A stretch of 10,141 nt of DNA. It comes from Thermoplasmata archaeon. Its GTDB lineage: Archaea; Thermoplasmatota; Thermoplasmata; UBA184. Of this stretch, positions 1 through 7,117 are shown in pieces. Location: positions 1 to 10,141 of the forward strand of contig JAKAVH010000251.1 of the NCBI GenBank assembly GCA_021827545.1, in the 5' to 3' direction. The first letter of the stretch is position 1. Each line of letters opens with the position of its first letter. The notes below the pieces were generated by a model, which did not search any database, was not told the DNA's origin, and worked only from the letters and a program-made list of their open reading frames with translations. The position numbers and the translations under genes are program-made.

Positions 1-1109
1 TGGACACCCCACCGGAAGAAGAGGTCGGCGCCGGGGGCGAAGACCGGCACGACGGCCCCCCATGCGGCGGGCAGACCGAACACCCCCATGAGCTCGTTGC
101 CGAGGCCCTCGATGCCCCACCCGGCGAGGGGCGGCGGCGCCCCCGCGATGAGGACGATCCCGGCCGCCGCGGCGAGTCCCCGGAGGACCCACGGGCCGGG
201 CGATGCGGTCTGGCGGCGCACGAAGTCGGCCGTGCCCTTGGGAAAGAGCGCCGCGAAGATGGCGAGGAACGACGGAAGCTGATGGATCACGATCCACCGG
301 AACCAGAGCGCGGCCGAAGCGTGGATCGGATCGGTGGCCGTCCACTCGACCAGCATCGTGAGGGACCAGGTGATCCCGCCGACGAGGAGCGCCGTCCGAA
401 CGAGCGCGCTGATCGCGAACCGGCGGTCGACCCGGGGAGGGACGTAGATCGCCTCCTCCTCGGCGCCTCCCGAGAGGCCGAGGATCCCTCCGTACACCCG
501 GAGCACGACCTCCTGGGCGAGCAGGGCCACCCACACGATGACCATCTGGAACGCGCCCAGGACCCAACTGTTCAGGAGGAGGTTGCCGGTCGAAGAGCCG
601 GAAACCTGTGCGACGAGGCCGACCCCGGCCGTCGCCGCGGCGGTGGTCGAGCAGCACGCGCCGAGGGTGACCAGAGCGATCATCGCCGGGGTCAGGCCCG
701 CGACGGAGCTCACCGATGCGGGGCGCCGGACGCTCGCGCGACGGGAACGCACGAGCGCGACGCCGAGCAGCACCGCGATCGCCATCCCGATCCCCACCCC
801 GACCGAGACGACGATCATCGAGAGCGTCGCGAAGAACGGAAGCTCCACGAACCCCCACGGAGCGAGGATCAGGAGTCCCGGGTAGTTCCACGGCTGCGTT
901 CCGAGACCGTTCCCGAGGATCAGGAGGACCTGGTACCCCCCGCTCAGGTTCGCGAAGACCAGCATCCCACCGACCACCATCGAACCGAGGGCGTAGAGCA
1001 CGACGAACGTGACCGTCATCGCGATCACGTGCGAGCGTCGGATGTACCGACGGATCTCGCGGAGCGAGAGGATGGAGAGGGGAGAGCCCAGCTCCGGGCC
1101 GGCCGACAC
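1..1109 (-). CDS. Unrecognised polytopic membrane protein, N-terminal part, cut by the window edge
   Basis: The minus strand is open from a GTG at 1109-1107 to the left edge, giving 369 codons with no stop; the C-terminus is missing. The start is [20 protein letters not shown], a cytosolic-looking basic amphipathic stretch. About seven hydrophobic segments follow, near residues 28-52, 76-121 (probably more than one helix), 134-168, 180-207, 230-254, 268-290 and 308-328. Arg-rich loops at 121-130, 224-230 and 291-300 suggest cytosolic sides. A Cys-Cys pair (C152-C153, in [10 protein letters not shown]) lies in or at the edge of a membrane helix. No ATPase, SD-finger or transporter signature was seen. 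The leading basic helix recalls ABC-2 type permeases, but that is only a resemblance. The start is supported by a TATA-like element 25 bases upstream and no RBS, as expected for a leaderless archaeal mRNA. The reading is secure as a gene; its function is unknown. Confidence 0.8.
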   Translation of the reverse strand, partial: MSAGPELGSPLSILSLREIRRYIRRSHVIAMTVTFVVLYALGSMVVGGMLVFANLSGGYQVLLILGNGLGTQPWNYPGLLILAPWGFVELPFFATLSMIVVSVGVGIGMAIAVLLGVALVRSRRASVRRPASVSSVAGLTPAMIALVTLGACCSTTAAATAGVGLVAQVSGSSTGNLLLNSWVLGAFQMVIVWVALLAQEVVLRVYGGILGLSGGAEEEAIYVPPRVDRRFAISALVRTALLVGGITWSLTMLVEWTATDPIHASAALWFRWIVIHQLPSFLAIFAALFPKGTADFVRRQTASPGPWVLRGLAAAAGIVLIAGAPPPLAGWGIEGLGNELMGVFGLPAAWGAVVPVFAPGADLFFRWGV

Positions 1110-1473
1110 GGGGTCGCAGCCGCGAGCGCGCTTATATCGCGTCGGTTCGGACGGCCCACCGCCGGTGTCGAGGGCCGCCCGACGCCGGCGTTACTCGGAG
1201 GTCCCGAGCCCCGCCCGGGAGCGCCCGCCTCCCGAGCCTGCACCAACGGAACCGAGGACCGCACCAAAACGGCTTCATCCCCAAGGACCCCACCAGAGCT
1301 CGATGAGCACTCCGCCGATCCTCCGGGAGGATCCCCGAGCAGAGACCGCGACCCGGCCCCGCGGGGACGGCGCGGCCCGCCCTCGGAAGGTATTTCCCCG
1401 CTCGACCTCATCCGATCCCCAGGACCCACGCGGAGCGGCGGGAGGGGTACTTCCCGCGCTCGCCGGGGAGAAC
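1110..1473. other. Divergent intergenic region between the membrane protein and aceB
   Basis: This stretch holds the TATA-like element at 1131-1138 and a second AT-rich patch, GGTATTT, at about 1389-1395. The aceB reading frame stays open through all of it. The encoded peptide would be Pro/Arg/Ser-rich with no malate synthase similarity, and from 1303 to 1470 roughly a quarter of third positions are A or T, well above the level in the aceB body. It is therefore more likely non-coding leader than protein. No RNA gene or repeat was recognised. Confidence 0.5.
1131..1138 (-). promoter_or_regulatory. TATA-like promoter element, probably for the leftward membrane-protein gene
   Basis: Read leftward the element is GATATAAG, an AT island in very GC-rich DNA. 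Its centre is about 25 bases before the GTG at 1109, which would put transcription start at or next to the start codon. Read rightward it is CTTATATC, which also matches an archaeal box A, so it could serve the aceB direction instead or as well. No clear BRE was seen on either side. Confidence 0.5.
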
Positions 1474-3126
1474 GTGACCGTCCGACGCGAGCGGCAGGTC
1501 GGTACCACCGGTCGGGCCGCGGCCCGGTCCGTGGTCGGGACGCTTCGGCTCCTTGCGCCGGTCCCGCCCGGTGCCGAGGGGATCCTTACTCGGGAAGCGC
1601 TCGACTTCGTGCGCGAGCTCGATGCCCGGTTCGATCCGGAGCGCCGCCGCCTCCTCGCTCGGCGCGGTCGGTTCCACGCCGCGCTGCGCGCGGGCAAGCT
1701 CCCGGGCGTTCTCCCCGAGACCGCACGGCTCCGGCGTTCCGCGTGGAAGGTCTCTCCCCCGCCTCCCGATCTCGCCGACCGGCGGGTCGAGATCACCGGG
1801 CCGGTCGACCGGAAGATGATCATCAACGCCCTCAACTCTGGGGCGAAGGTCTTCATGGCCGATTTCGAGGACTCCCACGCCCCGACCTGGGAAGGGACGG
1901 TCCTCGGGCAGGTGAACCTCTTCGATGCGGTGCGCCGTCGCATCGAGCTCACGACTCCCGACGGACGGCGCTACCGCCTGAACCCAACGACGGCGACCTT
2001 GATGGTGCGACCGCGAGGCTGGCACCTCGAGGAGCACCACGTGCGGTGCGGGGACCGAACGGTCTCGGCGAGCCTCTTCGACTTCGGGCTCTACCTCTTC
2101 CACAACGGCGCCGAGCTGCTCCGTCGGGGAACCGGGCCGTACTTCTACCTCCCGAAGATCGAGCACCATCTCGAGGCCCGGCTCTGGAACGACGTCTTTC
2201 GCTTCTCGGAGGAGCGGCTCGGCCTACCGGTCGGGTCGATCCGGGCGACCGTGCTGATCGAGACGCTCCCGGCCGTCTTCCAGATGCACGAGATCCTCTG
2301 GGAGCTCCGCGAGCACTCCGCCGGTCTCAACTGCGGCCGGTGGGACTACCTGTTCAGCTTCATCAAGCAGTTCCGCGACGACCCGGACGCCCTCTTCCCG
2401 GACCGCTCCCAGCTCGCGATGACCACGCCCTTCCTCACCGCGTACTCCCTTCGGCTCGTCGAGACCTGCCACCGCCGCGGCGCCCACGCGATGGGCGGCA
2501 TGGCCGCCCAGATCCCCATCAAAGAGGACCCGATCGCGAACGCCGAGGCGATCGAACGGGTCCGGGCCGACAAGGTTCGCGAGGTCCGGGCCGGGCACGA
2601 CGGCACGTGGGTGGCGCATCCCGGTCTCGTCCCGGTCGCGCTCGAGGTCTTCGACGCGGAGATGAAGGAGCCGAACCAGCTCGACCGCCCGGCCGAGCCG
2701 ACCCGGGCGGGTCCCCGGGAGCTGCTCGCGATCCCTCGCGGGCCGATCACGCGCGACGGCGTGCGGCGGAACACCCGCGTCGCGCTCCGGTACCTCGAGG
2801 CATGGCTCCGGGGCGTCGGCTGCGTTCCGATCGACCATCTGATGGAGGACGCGGCGACCGTGGAGATCGCCCGCTCCCAGCTCTGGCAGTGGCTGCGCCA
2901 TCGTGCGCCGCTCGAGGGGGGCGGGGTCGTCGACCCGGCCCTTTTCCGGGCGTATCTCCTCAGCGAGGCGGAAGAGCTCGCCCGGGAGTCGGGCGGCGGG
3001 TCGCCGTCGCTCGCGCGGGCGAGGAGGATCCTGGACGAGGTCGTGACGTCCCGGTCCTTCGAGGAGTTTATCACGCAGCGCGCGTACCCCGAATTGGTGG
3101 GCGCGCCCGGGGGGAACGGGAAATGA
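1474..3126 (+). CDS. aceB: Malate synthase A
   Basis: It condenses glyoxylate with acetyl-CoA to give malate and CoA, the second step of the glyoxylate bypass, in the cytosol. From the chosen GTG it is 550 residues (E. coli AceB has 533), and similarity to E. coli AceB runs nearly its whole length. The malate synthase signature is present as [16 protein letters not shown], with the metal-ligand Asp at D291. The other metal ligand is E263 in [10 protein letters not shown]. The catalytic-base Asp is D459 in LMEDAAT, and R179 in MVRPRGWHL aligns with E. coli R166 (alignment from memory). The start is uncertain. GTG 1474 follows GGGGAG (1465-1470) at a short 3-base spacing. GTG 1531 gives 531 residues and the best length match. 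ATG 1303 and the farther upstream GTG 1165 add low-complexity sequence. The last 4 bases overlap aceA, so the two are surely co-transcribed. This is the bacterial-type A isoform, unlike the distinct haloarchaeal malate synthase. Confidence 0.95.
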   Translation: MTVRRERQVGTTGRAAARSVVGTLRLLAPVPPGAEGILTREALDFVRELDARFDPERRRLLARRGRFHAALRAGKLPGVLPETARLRRSAWKVSPPPPDLADRRVEITGPVDRKMIINALNSGAKVFMADFEDSHAPTWEGTVLGQVNLFDAVRRRIELTTPDGRRYRLNPTTATLMVRPRGWHLEEHHVRCGDRTVSASLFDFGLYLFHNGAELLRRGTGPYFYLPKIEHHLEARLWNDVFRFSEERLGLPVGSIRATVLIETLPAVFQMHEILWELREHSAGLNCGRWDYLFSFIKQFRDDPDALFPDRSQLAMTTPFLTAYSLRLVETCHRRGAHAMGGMAAQIPIKEDPIANAEAIERVRADKVREVRAGHDGTWVAHPGLVPVALEVFDAEMKEPNQLDRPAEPTRAGPRELLAIPRGPITRDGVRRNTRVALRYLEAWLRGVGCVPIDHLMEDAATVEIARSQLWQWLRHRAPLEGGGVVDPALFRAYLLSEAEELARESGGGSPSLARARRILDEVVTSRSFEEFITQRAYPELVGAPGGNGK

Positions 3127-4457
3127 GCGAGGCGGTCGGAAACGACTGGAAGCGGAACGAGCGGTGGAGAGGGATCGTACGACCGTACAAGGCCGAAGAC
3201 GTCGAGCGCCTCCGCGGTTCGGTCCAGGTCCAGTACACCCTCGCGACGCTCGGTGCCCAGCGGCTTTGGCGACTCCTCCGCACGGAGCCGTACGTCCCGA
3301 CGCTCGGCGCGATGACCGGCACCCAGGCGGTCCAGATGGTCGCGGCGGGACTTCCCGCGATCTACGCGAGCGGGTGGCAGGTCGCGGCGGACGCGAACGA
3401 CGCCGCCCAGACCTACCCGGATCAGAGCCTGTACCCCGCGGACTCGATGCCCCACCTGGTCCGCCGGATCAACAACGCCTTCCGACGCGAGGACGAGAAA
3501 CAGCATGCGACGGGGAAGGACGAGGTGTACTGGTACGCCCCCATCGTCGCCGACGGCGAGGCGGGTTTCGGGGGGAACCTGAACGTCTTCGAGCTCACGA
3601 AGGGGCTGATCGAGGCGGGCACCGCGGGTCTCCACCTCGAGGACCAGCTCGCCTCCGTGAAGAAGTGCGGCCACATGGGCGGAAAGGTCCTCGTGCCGGC
3701 CCGGGAGTTCAACCAGAAGCTCTGGGCCGCGCGCCTCGCCGCCGATGTCCTCGGGGTCCCCACCGTGCTCGTCGCCCGGACGGATGCGCTCTCGGCGAAG
3801 CTCCTGACGAGCGACATCGACCCGCGCGACGCGCCGTTCCTCACGGGAAAGCGTACCCCCGAAGGGTTCTTCGAGATCACCGGCGGGCTCGACCAGGCGA
3901 TCGCCCGGGGCCTCGCCTACGCCCCGTACTCGGACCTCCTCTGGTTCGAGACCGGCGGGCCGGATCTCGACGAGGCCGAGCGGTTCGCCCGGGAGGTCCA
4001 CGCGCAGTTCCCCGGAAAGCCCCTCGCCTACAACTGCTCGCCGTCCTTCAACTGGCGCAAGAAGCTGAAGCCCGAGGTGATCGCCGAGTTCCAGTCGACG
4101 ATCGCCGAGATGGGCTACAAGTTCCAGTTCGTGACCCTCGCCGGATTCCACGTGCTCAACCTGTCGATGTTCCAGCTCGCGAAATCGTACGGCCAGAGCG
4201 GAATGGCGGCGTATAGCGACCTCCAGGAGGCGGAGTTCCGTGCCGAAGAGGAAGGGTATTCCGCCGTCAAGCACCAAGCGTTCGTCGGAACGGGGTACTT
4301 CGACGACGTCGCCCAGGTCCTTTCCGGCGGCCTCACCTCCACGCTGGCGATGGACGGCTCGACCGAGTCGGAGCAGTTCCAGCCGGCCGCGAAGAGCCCG
4401 GCCGCGCCGCCCTCCCGCACGGGACGGGGCCGCTCGGCCACTTCGAAAGCGACCTAG
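3123..4457 (+). CDS. aceA: Isocitrate lyase
   Basis: It cleaves isocitrate into glyoxylate and succinate, so carbon from acetyl-CoA bypasses the two decarboxylations of the TCA cycle. The protein has 444 residues (E. coli AceA has 434) and is intact. The hallmark active-site loop is [10 protein letters not shown], with catalytic C182 between K180/K181 and H184. Other conserved blocks are the early WRGIVRPY, the metal-site region [22 protein letters not shown], and YNCSPSFNW, which contacts the carboxylates. The family's usual C-terminal end (here DGSTESEQF) is followed by about 22 extra residues rich in Ala, Pro, Ser, Arg and Lys that look disordered. The start ATG overlaps the aceB stop (ATGA), and a G-run about 8 bases upstream could act as RBS. 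The order aceB-aceA is the same as in the enterobacterial ace operon, but no aceK-like gene follows. Confidence 0.97.
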   Translation: MSEAVGNDWKRNERWRGIVRPYKAEDVERLRGSVQVQYTLATLGAQRLWRLLRTEPYVPTLGAMTGTQAVQMVAAGLPAIYASGWQVAADANDAAQTYPDQSLYPADSMPHLVRRINNAFRREDEKQHATGKDEVYWYAPIVADGEAGFGGNLNVFELTKGLIEAGTAGLHLEDQLASVKKCGHMGGKVLVPAREFNQKLWAARLAADVLGVPTVLVARTDALSAKLLTSDIDPRDAPFLTGKRTPEGFFEITGGLDQAIARGLAYAPYSDLLWFETGGPDLDEAERFAREVHAQFPGKPLAYNCSPSFNWRKKLKPEVIAEFQSTIAEMGYKFQFVTLAGFHVLNLSMFQLAKSYGQSGMAAYSDLQEAEFRAEEEGYSAVKHQAFVGTGYFDDVAQVLSGGLTSTLAMDGSTESEQFQPAAKSPAAPPSRTGRGRSATSKAT

Positions 4458-4462
4458 GGTCC

Positions 4463-4482
4463 CGTCCGGCCTTGGCCGGGCG
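4463..4482 (+). terminator. Inverted repeat between convergent aceA and acyl-CoA dehydrogenase genes
   Basis: CCGGCC-TT-GGCCGG at 4466-4479 extends outward by one G-T and two G-C pairs, giving a stem of about 9 pairs with a very tight loop. It lies just after the aceA stop, in the 86-base gap between convergent genes. No T-run follows, so a terminator role is only suggested by position, and GC-rich DNA makes such repeats common. Confidence 0.25.
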
Positions 4483-4543
4483 CTGGGATTCGGCCGCCGC
4501 CGACCGTACCCCCGAGAGGGCGCGGGGTCGCGAGCCGGTCCGA

Positions 4544-5716
4544 TCAGGCTCCGCGGCCGCCCGGCTCCGTGGGGGGCGGCGGCCACAGTCGCCGTGCGGC
4601 GGTGTGGAGCATGATCTCCGACGGCCCGTGCGCGATCTGGCCGCTCCGGACGTCACGCCACCGCTGCTCGTGCGGCAACTCGGCCGAGTAGCCCCGCCCC
4701 CCATGAAACTGGATCGCGTGGTCGAGCGTGCGAAGGGCAACATCGGTCGCGAGCCACTTCGCGAGCGCGGCCTCGGCGACCGCGGGGCTTCCCGCCTCGA
4801 GGAGCGCGAGCGTCCGGGCGGTGTAGAGCCACGCGGCCTCGAGTCGGGCGCCGTCCTCGGCGAGCGGGAACGCCACCGCCTCCTGCTGGGAGAGCGGTCG
4901 GCCGAACGCACGCCGACGCCCCACGTACTCGACGGTCTCGTCCCACGACGCCCGCGCGACCCCGAGATAGATCGCCGCCAGGAGCGCATGCTCGCGCGTC
5001 AGCTCCGATCGGAGGTAGCGGAATCCGGCGCCCTCCTCCCCGATCCGGTACTCCCGGGGGAGCCGGACGGAACGGTACCGTACGGTGCCGCGACGCTGCC
5101 AGCGCTCCCCCAGGTCACCCGGCGGCGGGACGTGCTCGATCCCCGGGAGGGCCTGGGGGAGGAGGAAGGCGGTGGCGCCGCTCCTCGGCTCCGCCGGCGG
5201 CACGCGCGCGTAGACGATCGCCGCGTCGGCGTCGCCGGCGAACGCCGCCTCGCTCTTCTCGCCGTCGAGGAGGTAGCCTTCCCCGCTCCGCTCCGCGGTC
5301 GCGGAGATCCCGGCGGCATCGGAACCGGCCCCGGGCTCAGTGATATGGTTGCCGACGAGCCGCTCTCCCCGGACCATCGGCCGGAACCACGCCTCGACCA
5401 GCTCGGGGGCGCCGTGCTCGGCGAGCACGCTTGAAAACTCCGGCTGAAGGGAGAGCTTGGCAAAGGTCGTCCCTCCGAGGTACGCGAAGTGGAAGAGCGC
5501 GATACCGGCCCGCGGGAGCGAGAGGCCGCGACCCCCGAGGGCGGTCGGCGTGCGCAGTCCGAGTAGGCCGGCCTCGCCGAGGGCCCGGAACTCAGCACGG
5601 GGAAAGGCGGGAGTGCGGTCGAGCTCGCGATACCGCCGGGGAAGGTCGAGCCGGCGGCTCGCCGCACGGACCTCGTCGACGAGGGGGTCGTCGGGGAGCT
5701 CGGGCCGCCCGTCCAT
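4544..5716 (-). CDS. Acyl-CoA dehydrogenase family protein with atypical active site
   Basis: This is an FAD-dependent acyl-CoA dehydrogenase of 390 residues, the usual length. It would oxidise an acyl-CoA to the 2,3-enoyl-CoA (or run in reverse) with an electron-transfer partner. The N-terminal helical domain covers roughly 1-120. The middle beta domain carries ITEPGAGSD (125-133). The C-terminal helical domain has the RRAFGRPLSQQEAVAF helix start and HGGRGY at 338-343. Two features are odd. The position of the usual catalytic Glu (MCAD E376, in YEGT) is H363 in AHGPSEI. A Glu, E242 in SELTREH, sits where isovaleryl-CoA and long-chain dehydrogenases keep their catalytic Glu. The flavin-contacting W/F-I-T-N segment after GEK is replaced by SEAAFAG (155-161). 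The ATG directly abuts the stop of the CoA-transferase gene (TAGATG), with GGGAGG 8 bases upstream as RBS, so the two form one operon. The Pro-rich last 13 residues are probably disordered. Substrate unknown. Confidence 0.9.
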   Translation of the reverse strand: MDGRPELPDDPLVDEVRAASRRLDLPRRYRELDRTPAFPRAEFRALGEAGLLGLRTPTALGGRGLSLPRAGIALFHFAYLGGTTFAKLSLQPEFSSVLAEHGAPELVEAWFRPMVRGERLVGNHITEPGAGSDAAGISATAERSGEGYLLDGEKSEAAFAGDADAAIVYARVPPAEPRSGATAFLLPQALPGIEHVPPPGDLGERWQRRGTVRYRSVRLPREYRIGEEGAGFRYLRSELTREHALLAAIYLGVARASWDETVEYVGRRRAFGRPLSQQEAVAFPLAEDGARLEAAWLYTARTLALLEAGSPAVAEAALAKWLATDVALRTLDHAIQFHGGRGYSAELPHEQRWRDVRSGQIAHGPSEIMLHTAARRLWPPPPTEPGGRGA

Positions 5717-7030
5717 CTAGCGGTCCTCCCGGAGGAAGCGGGGAGGCCCCGACGGCGGTGGGCCCGAAGGGGGATGCTCCCCGATCGCGCCGGCCGCCCG
5801 GAGCCGGTCGACCTCGGCCGGCGCGTAGCCGAGTCGCCCGACGAGGACGCGCTCATTGTCCTGACCGAGCCACGGGGCCCCCCGCCACACGCCGCCCGGG
5901 GTCTCCGAGAACTTCGGCGCCACGCCCGGCCCCTTCACCCGGCCCGCCACGGGATCGTCCCACTCGAGGAACATCTCCCGCTCCCGATAGTGCCGGTCAC
6001 GCGCGATGTCGGCGATGTCGAGGACCCGGGAGATGGCGACGTCGTTCGACCGGCCGAGCTCCTCGAGCTCGTCGCGCGTGCGCTCCCGGCAGAACGCCGC
6101 GATCGCCGCGTCGACCGGGCCTCGGTGCGCGAGTCGGTAGTCCCGGTCGTCGAACGCCGGGTCGCGAAACCCGATCAGCTCGGCGAGGCGCCGCCAGGCG
6201 TCCGGGGTCGGCGCGGCGACGACGACCCAACCGTCGCGGGCTCGGTGGACATCGTACGGGTGGAGCCGCTGGTGGCCCGAACCGTAGCGTCCCCGGACCA
6301 CGCCCCGCATGAAGTAGTCGAGCGCGAGGTTCTCGAGGAGGACGAAAAAGACCTCGTACTGGGCGACGTCGACCGACTGGCCCCGTCCGGTCCGCTGGGC
6401 GTGGACGTAGCCCATGAGGCCGGCGGTCGCCGAGGCGAGCCCCGTGACCGTGTCGTTGAGCGCGGTGCCGGCCCGCATCGGCGGTGCGGGGTCCGGTTCG
6501 CCCTGGAGGGAGAGGTACCCACTGTACGCCTGCGCGGTGAGGTCGTAGGAGGGGGCGGCGACCCGGGTCGGGTCTCCGGTGCGGCCGTGCCCCGAGACGT
6601 GCACGATCGTGAGGCGGGGGTTCGCCGCCCAGACCTCCTCGTCGGAGAGCCCAAGCTTGTCGTACGTCCCGGGGCGCGACGACTCGATCCAGATGTCGGA
6701 GGCCCGAGCGAGGTCGAGGAAGACCCGCCGACCCTCCGGATGGCGGAGGTCGAGCCCGACCGAGAGCTTGTTGCGCGAGTACTGCACCCACGACTCGGAG
6801 ACCTCCTCGCCGGGCGCGGGGCCGGCGAGGAGCGGGCGCAGCGTCCGCGTCGGATCGGCGTACGGCGGGCCGAACGGAGGCCCCTCGACGTGCACGACCT
6901 CGGCGCCGAACTCCGCGAGGTAGGCGGCGGCCCACGGCCCCGCGACGAACCGTGCGGACTCGAGGACCCGCACGCCCGCGAGCGGGCCGTACGGGGGGAC
7001 GAGCGACCGTGCCCGGGAAGGTGCTTCCAC
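5717..7030 (-). CDS. Family III (CaiB/BaiF-type) CoA-transferase
   Basis: It transfers CoA between an acyl-CoA donor and a free carboxylic acid through an aspartyl-CoA thioester intermediate. The protein has 437 residues; the family is usually near 400. The N-terminal CoA-binding region shows LAGVRVLE (17-24) and GPWAAAYLAEFGAEVVHVE (31-49). The family core includes NKLSVGLDL (87-95), RPGTYDKLGLS (119-129) and TGRGQSVDVAQYE (214-226). The expected catalytic Asp is D193 in TALNDTVTG. The C-terminus ends in a repeated Pro-Pro-Ser-Gly-Pro-Pro tail. GTG 7030 was chosen because it lies about 26 bases below a TTTATC box with no RBS, leaving a short lead before LAGVRVLE; TTG 7048 is the alternative. 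The next gene is an acyl-CoA dehydrogenase, the same pairing as CaiB and CaiA in carnitine metabolism, so this enzyme probably activates the acid the dehydrogenase acts on. The acid cannot be read from the sequence. Confidence 0.92.
   Translation of the reverse strand: MEAPSRARSLVPPYGPLAGVRVLESARFVAGPWAAAYLAEFGAEVVHVEGPPFGPPYADPTRTLRPLLAGPAPGEEVSESWVQYSRNKLSVGLDLRHPEGRRVFLDLARASDIWIESSRPGTYDKLGLSDEEVWAANPRLTIVHVSGHGRTGDPTRVAAPSYDLTAQAYSGYLSLQGEPDPAPPMRAGTALNDTVTGLASATAGLMGYVHAQRTGRGQSVDVAQYEVFFVLLENLALDYFMRGVVRGRYGSGHQRLHPYDVHRARDGWVVVAAPTPDAWRRLAELIGFRDPAFDDRDYRLAHRGPVDAAIAAFCRERTRDELEELGRSNDVAISRVLDIADIARDRHYREREMFLEWDDPVAGRVKGPGVAPKFSETPGGVWRGAPWLGQDNERVLVGRLGYAPAEVDRLRAAGAIGEHPPSGPPPSGPPRFLREDR
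5725..5730 (-). promoter_or_regulatory. Ribosome binding site for the acyl-CoA dehydrogenase
   Basis: GGGAGG on the minus strand ends 8 bases before the ATG at 5716 and lies inside the last codons of the CoA-transferase gene. It fixes the dehydrogenase start and shows that this second gene is translated from an internal RBS. Confidence 0.6.
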
Positions 7031-7052
7031 GGGGGCGAAGGCGGCCAATCCT

Positions 7053-7059
7053 CGATAAA
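7053..7059 (-). promoter_or_regulatory. TATA-like element for the CoA-transferase operon
   Basis: Read leftward, TTTATCG is centred about 26 bases before the GTG at 7030. It is the only AT-rich patch on that side of the 87-base divergent region. The spacing predicts a leaderless transcript. Confidence 0.5.
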
Positions 7060-7090
7060 CGCCGGGGTTTCGGGCGGAACCTCGGGCACC

Positions 7091-7096
7091 AAATAG
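7091..7096 (+). promoter_or_regulatory. TATA-like element for the PqqC/TenA-like gene
   Basis: AAATAG is centred about 25 bases before the ATG at 7118, with no RBS-like sequence between. It is a weak match to an archaeal TATA box but stands out in GC-rich DNA. It faces away from the element at 7053-7059. Confidence 0.4.
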
Positions 7097-7117
7097 CGAC
7101 TGCCGCTCCCTCGGCCG

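Noticed and set aside
282..3122. Very long open stretch in the aceA frame, upstream of the real aceA start
   Set aside because: It is antisense to the membrane protein and out of frame with aceB; the peptide is Arg/Pro/Asp-rich with no family similarity until aceA begins. It is an open frame caused by high GC.
2346..4586. 746-codon minus-strand ORF opposite aceB and aceA
   Set aside because: It has no recognisable domain, and both genes on the other strand are full-length with intact active sites.
5720..5775. Short repeat in DNA encoding Pro-Pro-Ser-Gly-Pro-Pro twice
   Set aside because: It is only a low-complexity tail of the CoA-transferase, not a mobile element or CRISPR-like repeat; no CRISPR array or insertion sequence was seen in the window.
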